A DNA stretch of 64,000 bases, taken from assembly GCA_963676635.1 (NCBI GenBank), contig OY781105.1, forward strand, positions 1,178,001-1,242,000. The letters run 5' to 3'. Source of the DNA: GCA-002708315 sp963676635 (lineage in GTDB: Bacteria; Bacteroidota; Bacteroidia; Bacteroidales; F082). The position numbers and the translations under genes are program-made. Positions 9,031 through 17,459 of the stretch are shown here, piece after piece. The notes beneath the pieces were generated by a model. That model made no database searches. It was not told the DNA's origin and was given only the letters and a program-made list of their open reading frames with translations. Numbering within the stretch: the first letter of the stretch is position 1; every line of letters starts with the position of its first letter.

Positions 9031-10878
9031 TTAGTCGTTTAGCAGTTCTTTTACTTTATCAACAATCTCCTGTACCATAAATGGCAATCCTTGTACTTTG
9101 TTATACTGATGATAATCAAATTCCGTAAATTGCGTTTTCAGGTAACTAACAAATTGTCCCATATTTATTTCACACACAAGAATTTTCTTATATCTGGAGA
9201 ACAATTCTTTTGTATTTTTTGGTAGTGGCATAATATGCTTAAAGTGTGCAAGAGCCACTGACTTTTTATCAGCCAGCAATTCTTCAATAGCTGTTAACAT
9301 AACGCCATGAGTACCACCCCAGCTTACAATAAGAACCTCGCCTTCTTCTTCACCAACAACTTCCTGTTCAGGAATAAAGTTAGCAACACGCTGTACTTTC
9401 TCTTCACGTAAGTCTGTCATTAACTGGTGATTTAAAGGGTCATGACTCACATTACCTGTGATGTTTTCTTTCTCAAGACCACCAATTCTATGTCTCAGAC
9501 CTTCTGTTCCTGGTAATGCCCATCTTCTGCGAAGCTTTTCATCATCTCTGGCATATGGCATATAGTCAGGATCATTGGCTTCAACAACAGGAGGCACAAT
9601 CTCTGGTAAATCAGCCACTTCAGGCACTTTGAATACTTCCGAACCATTGGCAATTGAACCATCTGTTAATAGAATTACAGGAGTCATATGCTCAAGAGCA
9701 AGCTTAGAAGCTTCATATGCTGAATAAAAACAATCAGCAGCACTGGAAGCTGCCAGAATTATAACAGGAGCCTCTCCGTTTCTTCCATAAAGAGCCTGCA
9801 TAAGGTCACTTTGTTCAGACTTGGTAGGCAATCCTGTAGAAGGGCCTCCACGCTGTACATCAACTATAACAATAGGTAATTCTGTCATAACAGCTAAACC
9901 TATAGCTTCACTTTTCAATGACAATCCGGGACCTGATGTAGTAGTTAACGCTAGAGCACCGGCAAAACTTGCACCTATAGTGGAAACAATACCTGCTATC
10001 TCATCTTCAGCCTGGAATGAAATAGCACTAAACTGTTTATGACGTGAAATTTCCTGTAATATCTCAGATGCAGGTGTAATTGGATATGAACCAAGGAATA
10101 AATTACGACCAGAACGCTCAGAGGCAGCAATAAATCCCCAGGCAGTTGCAAGGTTTCCTGTTACATTACGATAGAGACCTTTATCTAATGGTGCAGGTGA
10201 TACCTTATATGTATTAGCAAATGCTTCTATAGTATCACCATAATTAAACCCAGCTGTAAGAACTTTTTTATTAGCTTCAACAATTAACGGATTCTTCTTG
10301 AACTTTGTTTCGAAAAACGAAAATGCTTGTGTGTAATCTCTGTTAAACATATAGAATACAATACCAAGAGCAAACATGTTTTTCGACTTTTGGGCAGTCT
10401 TGTTATCAAGGTTTAACTCCTTAACTGACTCTTTTGTAAGAGTTGTTAAAGGTGCCTTAATAATAATATGGCCCTTAAGTGAATCATCTTCAAGAGGATT
10501 TTCCTTATAACCTGCTTTAACTATATTTTTCTCAATGAAAGCATCAGTGTCGACTATTATTATAGCATCTTTTGTAATCCATCTTTTATTAGCCTTTAGA
10601 GAAGCCGGATTCATTGCAATAAGCACATCAGCTAAATCACCTGATGTGTAAATGTCTGTACGTCCAAAATGAATCTGAAACCCTGATACGCCTGCAACTG
10701 TTCCTTGCGGAGCCCTGATCTCAGCAGGGTAATCCGGGAATGTAGCAAAATCATTTCCGGCAAATGCAGTCGAATCAGAGAAAAGACTTCCCGTAAGCTG
10801 CATGCCGTCACCAGAGTCTCCGGCAAAACGAATTACAGCATGTTCCAACTCAACAACTTTATTTTTCTTTGATGTCAT
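9031..10878 (-). CDS. korA: 2-oxoglutarate:ferredoxin oxidoreductase, fused gamma/alpha subunit
   Basis: The 615-aa product joins the gamma domain (about residues 10-195, VIRFAGDSGDGMQLTGSLF) to the alpha/pyrimidine-binding domains (about 225-610, GSYPITPASEILQEIS, then TTTSGPGLSLKSEAIGLAVMTELP). A single fused KorA of this size is the usual Bacteroidota form. It is the first gene of korAB and is divergent from a ferredoxin gene, the probable electron acceptor. Two direct copies of a 12-bp sequence lie immediately upstream, one of them touching the start codon (see 10878-10907). A possible minus-strand -7 element, TAATTTTG, lies at 10923-10930. Confidence 0.95.
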   Translation of the reverse strand: MTSKKNKVVELEHAVIRFAGDSGDGMQLTGSLFSDSTAFAGNDFATFPDYPAEIRAPQGTVAGVSGFQIHFGRTDIYTSGDLADVLIAMNPASLKANKRWITKDAIIIVDTDAFIEKNIVKAGYKENPLEDDSLKGHIIIKAPLTTLTKESVKELNLDNKTAQKSKNMFALGIVFYMFNRDYTQAFSFFETKFKKNPLIVEANKKVLTAGFNYGDTIEAFANTYKVSPAPLDKGLYRNVTGNLATAWGFIAASERSGRNLFLGSYPITPASEILQEISRHKQFSAISFQAEDEIAGIVSTIGASFAGALALTTTSGPGLSLKSEAIGLAVMTELPIVIVDVQRGGPSTGLPTKSEQSDLMQALYGRNGEAPVIILAASSAADCFYSAYEASKLALEHMTPVILLTDGSIANGSEVFKVPEVADLPEIVPPVVEANDPDYMPYARDDEKLRRRWALPGTEGLRHRIGGLEKENITGNVSHDPLNHQLMTDLREEKVQRVANFIPEQEVVGEEEGEVLIVSWGGTHGVMLTAIEELLADKKSVALAHFKHIMPLPKNTKELFSRYKKILVCEINMGQFVSYLKTQFTEFDYHQYNKVQGLPFMVQEIVDKVKELLND

Positions 10879-10907
10879 GTGATCATTATATTTTTTGTGA
10901 TCATTAT
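10878..10907 (-). promoter_or_regulatory. 12-bp direct repeat at the korA start codon
   Basis: TGTGATCATTAT (plus-strand reading) occurs at 10878-10889 and 10896-10907, with an 18-bp offset. Each copy contains the palindrome TGATCA. The first copy begins on the A of the korA ATG, so a bound factor or an RNA structure there could affect translation or transcription of korA. The function is not known; it may be an operator or a chance duplication. Confidence 0.4.
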
Positions 10908-11262
10908 GTTTATTATATCTGACAAAATTAAAGTTATTTATATACTTAAACCCACAACTCTGTCATTTTTTTTACAATTAATTCTAATTTGTACAGCCAC
11001 TAAATAACTACTGCTCATTACTGATTTACTGCACCTTACAACATCTTGCAGTTAGACAGAAATGCTAATAACCCACAATTCATATTTAGAAAAGATTCTA
11101 AATGTTAACAATCATTATAAAATAACTGTCAGATTTTATCAATTGTCGGTGCAATCGTTTGTTAAATTATAATTATAAATGCTATTTAAAAATTCTATTT
11201 TTTCATTGTATAAATGAACAAAACCGTATATTTGCAAAATAATTACTTAAAATTATTGCATT
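10879..11262. other. Divergent promoter region, korA / ferredoxin
   Basis: This 384-bp AT-rich region separates korA (-) from the ferredoxin gene (+). It contains the korA-proximal direct repeat, a possible korA -7 element (10923-10930) and a good promoter for the ferredoxin gene (11206-11234). I see no ORF or structured RNA. Confidence 0.6.
11206..11234 (+). promoter_or_regulatory. Promoter of the ferredoxin gene (Bacteroidota type)
   Basis: A -33 TTG (11206-11208) and a perfect -7 TATATTTG (11227-11234) are separated by 18 bp. The pair lies 28 nt before the ferredoxin ATG. Confidence 0.7.
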
Positions 11263-11430
11263 ATGGCTTACAAAATTAATGATGATTGTACTGCTTGTGG
11301 TACTTGTATCGATGAATGTCCGGTAGAAGCAATTTCTGAAGGAGATATTTATGTAATTGACCCGGATTTATGTACCGATTGTGGTGCTTGCGCTGATGTT
11401 TGTCCGGTGGAAGCAATTCACCCAGAATAA
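11263..11430 (+). CDS. 2[4Fe-4S] ferredoxin
   Basis: A 55-residue ferredoxin (MAYKINDDCTACGTC...). Two classical CxxCxxCxxxCP motifs are present (CTACGTCIDECP, residues 9-20, and CTDCGACADVCP, residues 37-48), each followed by VEAI. Together they bind two [4Fe-4S] clusters. It is a soluble low-potential electron carrier. Its position, divergent from korAB, suggests that it carries electrons to or from KOR, though it could serve other enzymes too. It has its own promoter and terminator, so it is probably monocistronic and strongly expressed. Confidence 0.95.
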   Translation: MAYKINDDCTACGTCIDECPVEAISEGDIYVIDPDLCTDCGACADVCPVEAIHPE

Positions 11431-11447
11431 TCAGTTTTATAAAGATA

Positions 11448-11483
11448 AAGCCCGACAACCTTTGTGGCGTCGGGTTTTTTTTG
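11448..11483 (+). terminator. Terminator of the ferredoxin gene
   Basis: The stem CCCGAC (11451-11456) / GTCGGG (11469-11474) is followed directly by eight T residues. It lies about 20 nt after the ferredoxin stop. Confidence 0.9.
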
Positions 11484-11576
11484 GCATGAAATCTTATTTT
11501 GAATCATTCTAAATTATAAAAGTAAGTCATCATTAGTAGTAACAGCAAAGGCCATATGCACTAATTTTATAGTCGA

Positions 11577-11584
11577 TAACTTTG
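11577..11584 (+). promoter_or_regulatory. Possible -7 element very close to the odhA start
   Basis: TAACTTTG matches TAnnTTTG and ends only 6 nt before the odhA ATG. If used, the mRNA would have almost no leader. No -33 TTG lies at the usual distance, so this is tentative. Confidence 0.35.
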
Positions 11585-11590
11585 TGAACA

Positions 11591-14443
11591 ATGGACAGCT
11601 ATAATTTTCTAAACAACTCTGACCCCTCAGCAATAGAGGATATCTATAAAAAATTCAGAGAAAATCCGGATAACGTTGATCCCGGATGGCGCGACTTTTT
11701 CAAGGGAATGGACTTTGCTATCTCAAATTACAAATCTGATATGCCGGGAAGCGGAAGTGATGATGAATTCAAAGTCATTAACCTTATTAATGATTATCGC
11801 AGACGCGGACATCTGTTTACAGATACCAATCCTGTAAGAAAACGCAGAACATACACTCCTACTCTTGACATTACTAATTATGGACTTTCTGATGCTGACT
11901 TAGATAAGGAATTCAATGCAGGCAGTAATATTGGACTGGGTAAAGCTAAACTTAAGGATATCATTGCTTTTATGCAACAGACTTACTGTCGCTCAATTGG
12001 CGTTGAATACCTCTTCATCAGAGATTTAAAGATTGTTAACTGGTTGCAGGATCGCTTTGAAACTACAAAAAACACTCCTCAATACAATACTGATGAGAAA
12101 AAGTACATACTTGAGAAGCTAAGACGTTCTGTTCTGTTTGAGTCATTCTTGCAGAAGAAATTCCCTGGACAGAAACGTTTTTCTCTCGAAGGTGCGGAAG
12201 CTCTTATACCAGCAATGGATGCTATTATGGAGAAAGGTAGCGAGCTGGGCATTAAGGAGTTTATCATTGGTATGCCTCACCGCGGTCGTCTTAATGTTCT
12301 GGTAAATATCCTGCGCAAACCATATAAGGATGTGCTTTCCGAATTTGAAGGTGTGGAGTATGCTGATGAGGGGTTACTGGGTGATGTGAAATATCATCTG
12401 GGATATTCTGTTAACAGGAAAACAAGTCAGGGTAAAGATATTAAATTCACCCTCGCTCCTAACCCATCACATCTGGAAGCTGTTGATCCTGTTGTGGAAG
12501 GCATCACAAGAGCAAAAATTGATCATGTATATAACAGTGATCAGTCAAAAATTGCCCCTATACTCCTTCACGGCGATGCATCAATTGCTGGACAGGGTGT
12601 TGTTTATGAAGTTATACAGATGCAGGAGCTTAAAGGCTATACTACGGGCGGCACTATACACCTTGTTATTAATAACCAGATAGGTTTCACTACTGATTAC
12701 CTGGATGCACGGTCAAGCACTTATTGCACTGATGTGGCAAAAACAACTCTTTCTCCTGTATTTCATGTAAATGGTGATGATCCTGAAGCACTGGTGTTTA
12801 GCATTCAGACTGCCATGGAGTTCAGAAATATTTTCAAGAAAGATGTTTTTATTGATATCCTGTGTTACAGAAAATACGGACATAATGAAGGTGATGAGCC
12901 CAGGTTTACTCAGCCGGTTCTTTACAAAGCTATTGCAAAACACCCTAATCCATATGATATTTATAAAGAAAAACTGGAATCAGAGAATATTGTAAGTAAG
13001 GAGGAATGCAAGGCCGCCGAAGACAATTTCTTCAATAAATTAGAAGAAAGCTATTCAGTAGCCAAAGAAAAGACAAAGACTACAATCGACAGCTTTTTAG
13101 GTGAAACATGGAAAGATATACGTAAAGCGGTACCTGCCGATTTTGATCTTAGTCCTGACACTTCTATCAGCAAAGATGATCTTACTACCATTGTCAATCA
13201 ACTTTCATACCTTCCTAAGGGTAAGAACTTTTTCAGAAAAACCATAAGATTACAGGAACAAAGGAAAAAGATGCTCGAAGGTGATGGACATTTTGACTGG
13301 GCCATGGGTGAACTTATGGCATATGCTAGTCTTGTTAATGAAAACATAAGCGTAAGAATTAGTGGTCAGGATGTTGAAAGGGGCACTTTCTCACACAGGC
13401 ATGCTGTTATGAGTATTGAAGATTCTGAAGAAAAGTATATCCCACTTCAGCATATTAATAATGAGCAGGCAGCATTTGAAATCTACAACTCCAGCTTATC
13501 TGAATACGGTATTCTTGGCTTTGAGTATGGTTATTCATTAACATCACCAAATGCACTTACTATCTGGGAAGCTCAATTTGGTGACTTCGCTAATACAGCA
13601 CAGGTAATTTTTGATCAGTTTATTAGTAGTGCAGAAGATAAATGGAATGTTATGAACGATCTGGTTGTTCTTCTTCCTCATGGCTTTGAAGGTCAGGGGC
13701 CTGAACATAGCAGTGCCAGAATTGAGAGATATCTGCTGCTGTCTGCTGACAATAATATGCAGGTTGCCAATTGCTCAACACCTGCAAGCTTCTTTCATCT
13801 GTTAAGACGTCAGCTTTACAGAGAATTCAGAAAACCCTTAATTGTTTTCACTCCGAAAAGCCTTTTGCGTCACAGCGAATGTGTTTCTTCAACTAATGAA
13901 TTTACTAATGGGGGCTTTAAGGAAGTGATTGATGACTCCTATATTAATAAGGAGTATGTAACAAAAGTTACTCTTTGCTCAGGAAAGCTGTACTACGACC
14001 TTATCAGTGAAAGAAAGAAGCTGGAAAACAATAATACTGCCATTGTCAGAATTGAGCAGCTTTACCCTTTCCCACTTAAACAGCTGCTAAATGTTCTGAA
14101 CAATTACCCTAATGCATCGAAATTCATATGGGCACAGGAAGAACCGGCAAACATGGGTGCATGGGAATTTGTATCAAATATTCTCTCATCGCAGATTGAT
14201 ATAAAGGTAATCTCTCGTCCGGCAAGTGGGAGTCCAGCAACAGGCTCCAATAAGTTTCATGCTATCCAGCAACAAAAAATTGTTGACAAGGTATTTGACC
14301 AGTGCGACTGTCCGTTCATTGACAAAGAATGTAAGATGGTTTGTATTGGTAACAAATGGAGATCGTTTGAAAAAGAGTTGAAAGAACTTAACATTAAAGA
14401 AATGGACAGCAAGTTCCATAGTGGTGTTAAACCATTGCGTTAA
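11591..14443 (+). CDS. sucA: 2-oxoglutarate dehydrogenase E1 component
   Basis: Thiamine-diphosphate-dependent decarboxylase of the NAD-linked 2-oxoglutarate dehydrogenase complex (TCA cycle). The 950-aa product has a typical OdhA N-terminus (MDSYNFLNNSDPSAIEDIY ... WRDFFKGMDF). It has the active-site segments GMPHRGRLNVLVN, LHGDASIAGQGVVYE and YGHNEGDEP, and a transketolase pyrimidine domain (about residues 590-790) and C-terminal domain of normal size. The E2 gene follows after 36 nt. No E3 (lipoamide dehydrogenase) gene is present, so E3 must be encoded elsewhere. The same step is also encoded by korAB next door. Confidence 0.97.
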   Translation: MDSYNFLNNSDPSAIEDIYKKFRENPDNVDPGWRDFFKGMDFAISNYKSDMPGSGSDDEFKVINLINDYRRRGHLFTDTNPVRKRRTYTPTLDITNYGLSDADLDKEFNAGSNIGLGKAKLKDIIAFMQQTYCRSIGVEYLFIRDLKIVNWLQDRFETTKNTPQYNTDEKKYILEKLRRSVLFESFLQKKFPGQKRFSLEGAEALIPAMDAIMEKGSELGIKEFIIGMPHRGRLNVLVNILRKPYKDVLSEFEGVEYADEGLLGDVKYHLGYSVNRKTSQGKDIKFTLAPNPSHLEAVDPVVEGITRAKIDHVYNSDQSKIAPILLHGDASIAGQGVVYEVIQMQELKGYTTGGTIHLVINNQIGFTTDYLDARSSTYCTDVAKTTLSPVFHVNGDDPEALVFSIQTAMEFRNIFKKDVFIDILCYRKYGHNEGDEPRFTQPVLYKAIAKHPNPYDIYKEKLESENIVSKEECKAAEDNFFNKLEESYSVAKEKTKTTIDSFLGETWKDIRKAVPADFDLSPDTSISKDDLTTIVNQLSYLPKGKNFFRKTIRLQEQRKKMLEGDGHFDWAMGELMAYASLVNENISVRISGQDVERGTFSHRHAVMSIEDSEEKYIPLQHINNEQAAFEIYNSSLSEYGILGFEYGYSLTSPNALTIWEAQFGDFANTAQVIFDQFISSAEDKWNVMNDLVVLLPHGFEGQGPEHSSARIERYLLLSADNNMQVANCSTPASFFHLLRRQLYREFRKPLIVFTPKSLLRHSECVSSTNEFTNGGFKEVIDDSYINKEYVTKVTLCSGKLYYDLISERKKLENNNTAIVRIEQLYPFPLKQLLNVLNNYPNASKFIWAQEEPANMGAWEFVSNILSSQIDIKVISRPASGSPATGSNKFHAIQQQKIVDKVFDQCDCPFIDKECKMVCIGNKWRSFEKELKELNIKEMDSKFHSGVKPLR

Positions 14444-14479
14444 ATATATTATAACAGTAAGGCATAAATTATCCAGAAA

Positions 14480-15766
14480 ATGAAATACGAATTAAAGGTA
14501 CCCAGTCCGGGAGAATCAATAACAGAAGTTCAAATAGCAGGATGGCTTATTGCAAATGGCGATTATGTTGAAGAAAATGATGATGTGGCAGAGATTGACT
14601 CCGATAAGGCTACGCTTAGCATTGCAGCTGGTGCATCAGGAACTATAAATATCTTGGTTGAAGAAGGAGAAACTGTTGAAGTTAATTCGGTTATTGCCGA
14701 GATTGACACCAGCGCTGAAGCTCCTGCCGGTGGCACATCCGACAAGTCATCTCCCAAAGAAGAAACAAAAGTAGAGAAAACAGAAAGCAAAACTGATGCG
14801 CCTGCTACTAAAGAAATTGCAGAACCTGATAAACAGGAGTCTTCCAGGGAGGAAAAACAATTGAATATATCTCCCCTGGCACGAAAACTAATGTCGGAAA
14901 AGAACCTTACTGAAAATGATATTGTTGAATTTATCAAACACCACAGATTTAACAAAGGCGATATTAAAGAAGTAGCTGAAAGCAAACCATCAGCCACATC
15001 ACTCTCAACAGAAATCCCGGTCAAACGTGAAGTAACACGTAACAGCGAGACTAAAAAAATGTCTATGCTTAGGAAAAAGCTGTCGCAACGACTCGTTTCT
15101 GTTAAAAACGAGACTGCCATGTTAACTACATTTAATGAAGTTAATATGACCCCAATTATGTCAATAAGAAAGAAATACAAAGAGCAGTTTATAAAACAGC
15201 ACGATATTAATCTTGGCTTTATGTCATTTTTCACAAAGGCTGTTACAGAAGCTCTTGTTCACTATCCGCATGTTAATTCACAGATAAATGGTGATGAAGT
15301 TATCAGTTTTGACTACGCTGATATCAGCATAGCTATCAGTGCACCTAAAGGTTTGGTTGTTCCGGTGCTACGAAATGCAGAGAGTATGACGCTTGCTCAG
15401 ATTGAACAGGAAATCAAACGACTTGCTATAAAAGCACGTGAAAACAAACTCACCTTACAGGAGATGGAAGGTGGTACTTTTACCATCACCAACGGAGGCG
15501 TATTCGGATCTATGATGTCAACACCTATTATTAATCCACCACAAAGTGCAATACTTGGTATGCACAATATTGTTGAAAGACCCATTGCCGTAAATGGCAA
15601 AGTTGAGATACACCCAATGATGTACATTGCAATGAGCTATGATCATAGGATAATTGATGGCAGAGAATCTGTAGGTTTTCTTGTAAAGGTAAAAGAAATG
15701 CTTGAAAATCCTGAAAAAATGTTATTCGGCTCAAAGGATCCTGTTGAAGTACTTCTGGGATTATAA
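14480..15766 (+). CDS. sucB: 2-oxoglutarate dehydrogenase E2 (dihydrolipoamide succinyltransferase)
   Basis: Core acyltransferase of the 2-oxoglutarate dehydrogenase complex, 428 aa. It has one lipoyl domain (residues 1-75) whose lipoylated Lys lies in EIDSDKATLSI, an Ala/Pro/Glu/Lys-rich linker, an E3-binding domain (ISPLARKLMSEKNLTENDI) and a catalytic domain ending SYDHRIIDGRES with the His/Asp catalytic residues (HRIIDG). It is in an operon with the E1 gene. The linkage and sequence favour succinyl- over acetyl-transferase, although substrate specificity is inferred from context. Confidence 0.95.
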   Translation: MKYELKVPSPGESITEVQIAGWLIANGDYVEENDDVAEIDSDKATLSIAAGASGTINILVEEGETVEVNSVIAEIDTSAEAPAGGTSDKSSPKEETKVEKTESKTDAPATKEIAEPDKQESSREEKQLNISPLARKLMSEKNLTENDIVEFIKHHRFNKGDIKEVAESKPSATSLSTEIPVKREVTRNSETKKMSMLRKKLSQRLVSVKNETAMLTTFNEVNMTPIMSIRKKYKEQFIKQHDINLGFMSFFTKAVTEALVHYPHVNSQINGDEVISFDYADISIAISAPKGLVVPVLRNAESMTLAQIEQEIKRLAIKARENKLTLQEMEGGTFTITNGGVFGSMMSTPIINPPQSAILGMHNIVERPIAVNGKVEIHPMMYIAMSYDHRIIDGRESVGFLVKVKEMLENPEKMLFGSKDPVEVLLGL

Positions 15767-15778
15767 AACAATATTCTT

Positions 15779-16948
15779 TTGAAAAACAGTAAGTTCAGTA
15801 ATTCAAAGGTTGCTACAATATCATCAGCACATTTGCTGCATGATGTATACTCATCATTCTTAGCTCCTTTATTGCCATTACTAATTGCAAAATATGGCAT
15901 TACTTTATCAGGAGCAAGCATACTGACTCTTGTTCAGAGAATACCATCATTTCTAAGCATTTTTATCGGAGCAATAGCACATCGGTTAGCATGGCGTTGG
16001 ATATTAATACTGGCACCGGTTATTACCGGTATAAGCGGAAGTCTTATCGGACTAGCTCCCAACACTATAATACTTGGCATCCTGCTATTTACCATAGGAA
16101 TATGTTCTGCATCTTTTCACGTTGTTGCTCCTGTTATGATAAAATATTTTTCAGGCAAGCAGACAGGAAAAGGGATGAGTTGGTTTATGCTTGGCGGTGA
16201 AGGGGCACGTACATTAGGACCTTTGCTTATTGTAAGTGCAGTATCATGGTGGCAACTGGAAGGCACGTGGAAACTTATATTTCCTGCAATAGTAGCAGGT
16301 TTTACTCTGTACTTTGTTATAGATAAACAGCCATATGAGAAACTTGCCAATACAAGTAAAAAGCCTGTAAACTGGTTATTAACTATTAAAGAATATTATC
16401 CTTTTTTCATATCACTGGCATTATATATGGTATTCAGGTCACTAATGAAAGGCTCACTGGCAACATTTCTTCCCACCTATATGGGAATAAAGGGTAGCAG
16501 TCTGTTCACAGGCGCTCTGGCTCTTTCTGTAATGCAGTTAGCAGCAGCAGGTGGAAGCTTTATAATGGGAGGAATAAGCGACAGGATTGGCAGGTTCACA
16601 TCATTACTCATTCTTGCAATTTTATCACCTGTTTTAATGCTTGCCTTTGTATTTTCACCAGTAGCATTACAATTTGTTGCTTTATTGTTGTTGGGTGTAG
16701 TGCTTTATGCCACAAGTCCGGTACTATTGGCACTTGTACTTGAACAAGGATCGGAACAACCGGCTATGATGAATGCCGTATTTACAACCATTAACTTTGC
16801 CACAGGTGCCATTGCTGTATTATTTACCGGAATAATTGGTGATATTGCAGGACTTGAGTTCACTTTAAAAATATCAGCATTTCTGGGAATAGGTGCCATC
16901 CCCACTGTTCTGATTCTAAGAAACCACAGCAAAAGAAAAAAATCATAG
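15779..16948 (+). CDS. MFS permease, fosmidomycin-resistance (Fsr)-like
   Basis: Inner-membrane major facilitator superfamily transporter of 389 aa with about 12 hydrophobic segments. The N-terminal SSAHLLHDVYSSFLAPLLP and the SASFHVVAPVMI region resemble the Fsr/YnfM-like branch. The loop-2/3-type motif is modified. The start must be the TTG at 15779: an in-frame stop (the sucB stop codon) lies 15 nt upstream, no ATG intervenes, and the next internal Met is about residue 117, inside the membrane domain. It follows sucB by 12 nt and is probably cotranscribed. The substrate is unknown; a role in organic-acid or drug efflux is only a guess from position and family. Confidence 0.85.
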   Translation: MKNSKFSNSKVATISSAHLLHDVYSSFLAPLLPLLIAKYGITLSGASILTLVQRIPSFLSIFIGAIAHRLAWRWILILAPVITGISGSLIGLAPNTIILGILLFTIGICSASFHVVAPVMIKYFSGKQTGKGMSWFMLGGEGARTLGPLLIVSAVSWWQLEGTWKLIFPAIVAGFTLYFVIDKQPYEKLANTSKKPVNWLLTIKEYYPFFISLALYMVFRSLMKGSLATFLPTYMGIKGSSLFTGALALSVMQLAAAGGSFIMGGISDRIGRFTSLLILAILSPVLMLAFVFSPVALQFVALLLLGVVLYATSPVLLALVLEQGSEQPAMMNAVFTTINFATGAIAVLFTGIIGDIAGLEFTLKISAFLGIGAIPTVLILRNHSKRKKS

Positions 16949-17137
16949 TGCTTACTATTTTCTTACATCTGTAATGATATTTGTTTAGAAACAATTGACA
17001 TCCCCAATCCATCAACCAAATACCCCATTATCCTTTCATATGATTAAAGTATTGTGCTACTTTCATTTTTTTTCTTCTCTGAAATAAGCAAACCCATAAT
17101 TATTAAGTTTCTGCCCAAAAAGCATCAAACATAACTC

Positions 17138-17215
17138 TGATGCGCATTAAAAACATTTCTGATGCGCATCACAATCCATCCTGATGCGCATCAAAACTAA
17201 TCCTGATGCGCATCA
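17138..17215. repeat. Tandem array of 12-bp palindromes, 22-bp period (4 clear units)
   Basis: TGATGCGCATTA at 17138 and perfect 12-bp palindromes TGATGCGCATCA at 17160, 17182 and 17204 start exactly 22 bp apart. They are separated by differing 10-bp spacers (AAAACATTTC, CAATCCATCC, AAACTAATCC). Decayed units may exist in register at 17116 (CAAAAAGCATCA) and 17094 (CCATAATTATTA). The architecture matches the array at 50448-50679, but the core is GCGC. The spacers are too short and the units too uniform in phase for CRISPR. Confidence 0.9.
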
Positions 17216-17437
17216 GAGTACTATTTTATGAAGTGAGAATAACTGTTTTGTGAAGTAAAAACAAGTGATTAAAGCTCAATAAAACACTGAAACCATCCAC
17301 TAAGTCTTTATAATTAAATATCAGTAATTTACGTACATAATAAATTACAGCAATTTCTAAAAAAGAAAAAAACAAAATAAGAACAGTAGCAAACAAAAAA
17401 TTCATCACAGAATATTCTCATCCTCATAAGCAATTAT

Positions 17438-17445
17438 TATTTTTG
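17438..17445 (+). promoter_or_regulatory. Putative -7 element of nadB
   Basis: TATTTTTG matches TAnnTTTG and lies 14 nt before the nadB ATG. No convincing -33 TTG is present at the expected spacing. Confidence 0.45.
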
Positions 17446-17459
17446 CAAAAAATTTCAAA

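Larger units (their letters stand above)
16949..17459. other. Intergenic region with 22-bp palindrome array, upstream of nadB
   Basis: This 511-bp region contains the tandem palindrome array (17138-17215). An in-register pair TTTTATGAAGT/TTTTGTGAAGT follows it (17224 and 17246). A possible nadB -7 element lies at 17438-17445. I see no ORF of its own and no clear terminator for the MFS gene. Confidence 0.6.

Noticed and set aside
11158..11178. Rex site (TTGTTAA half) upstream of the ferredoxin gene
   Set aside because: Only the left half matches; the right half (TAATTAT) is unlike TTAACAA.
14563..15234. 223-codon minus-strand ORF within sucB
   Set aside because: Shadow of the E2 gene; Ser/Leu-rich low-quality product and no promoter.
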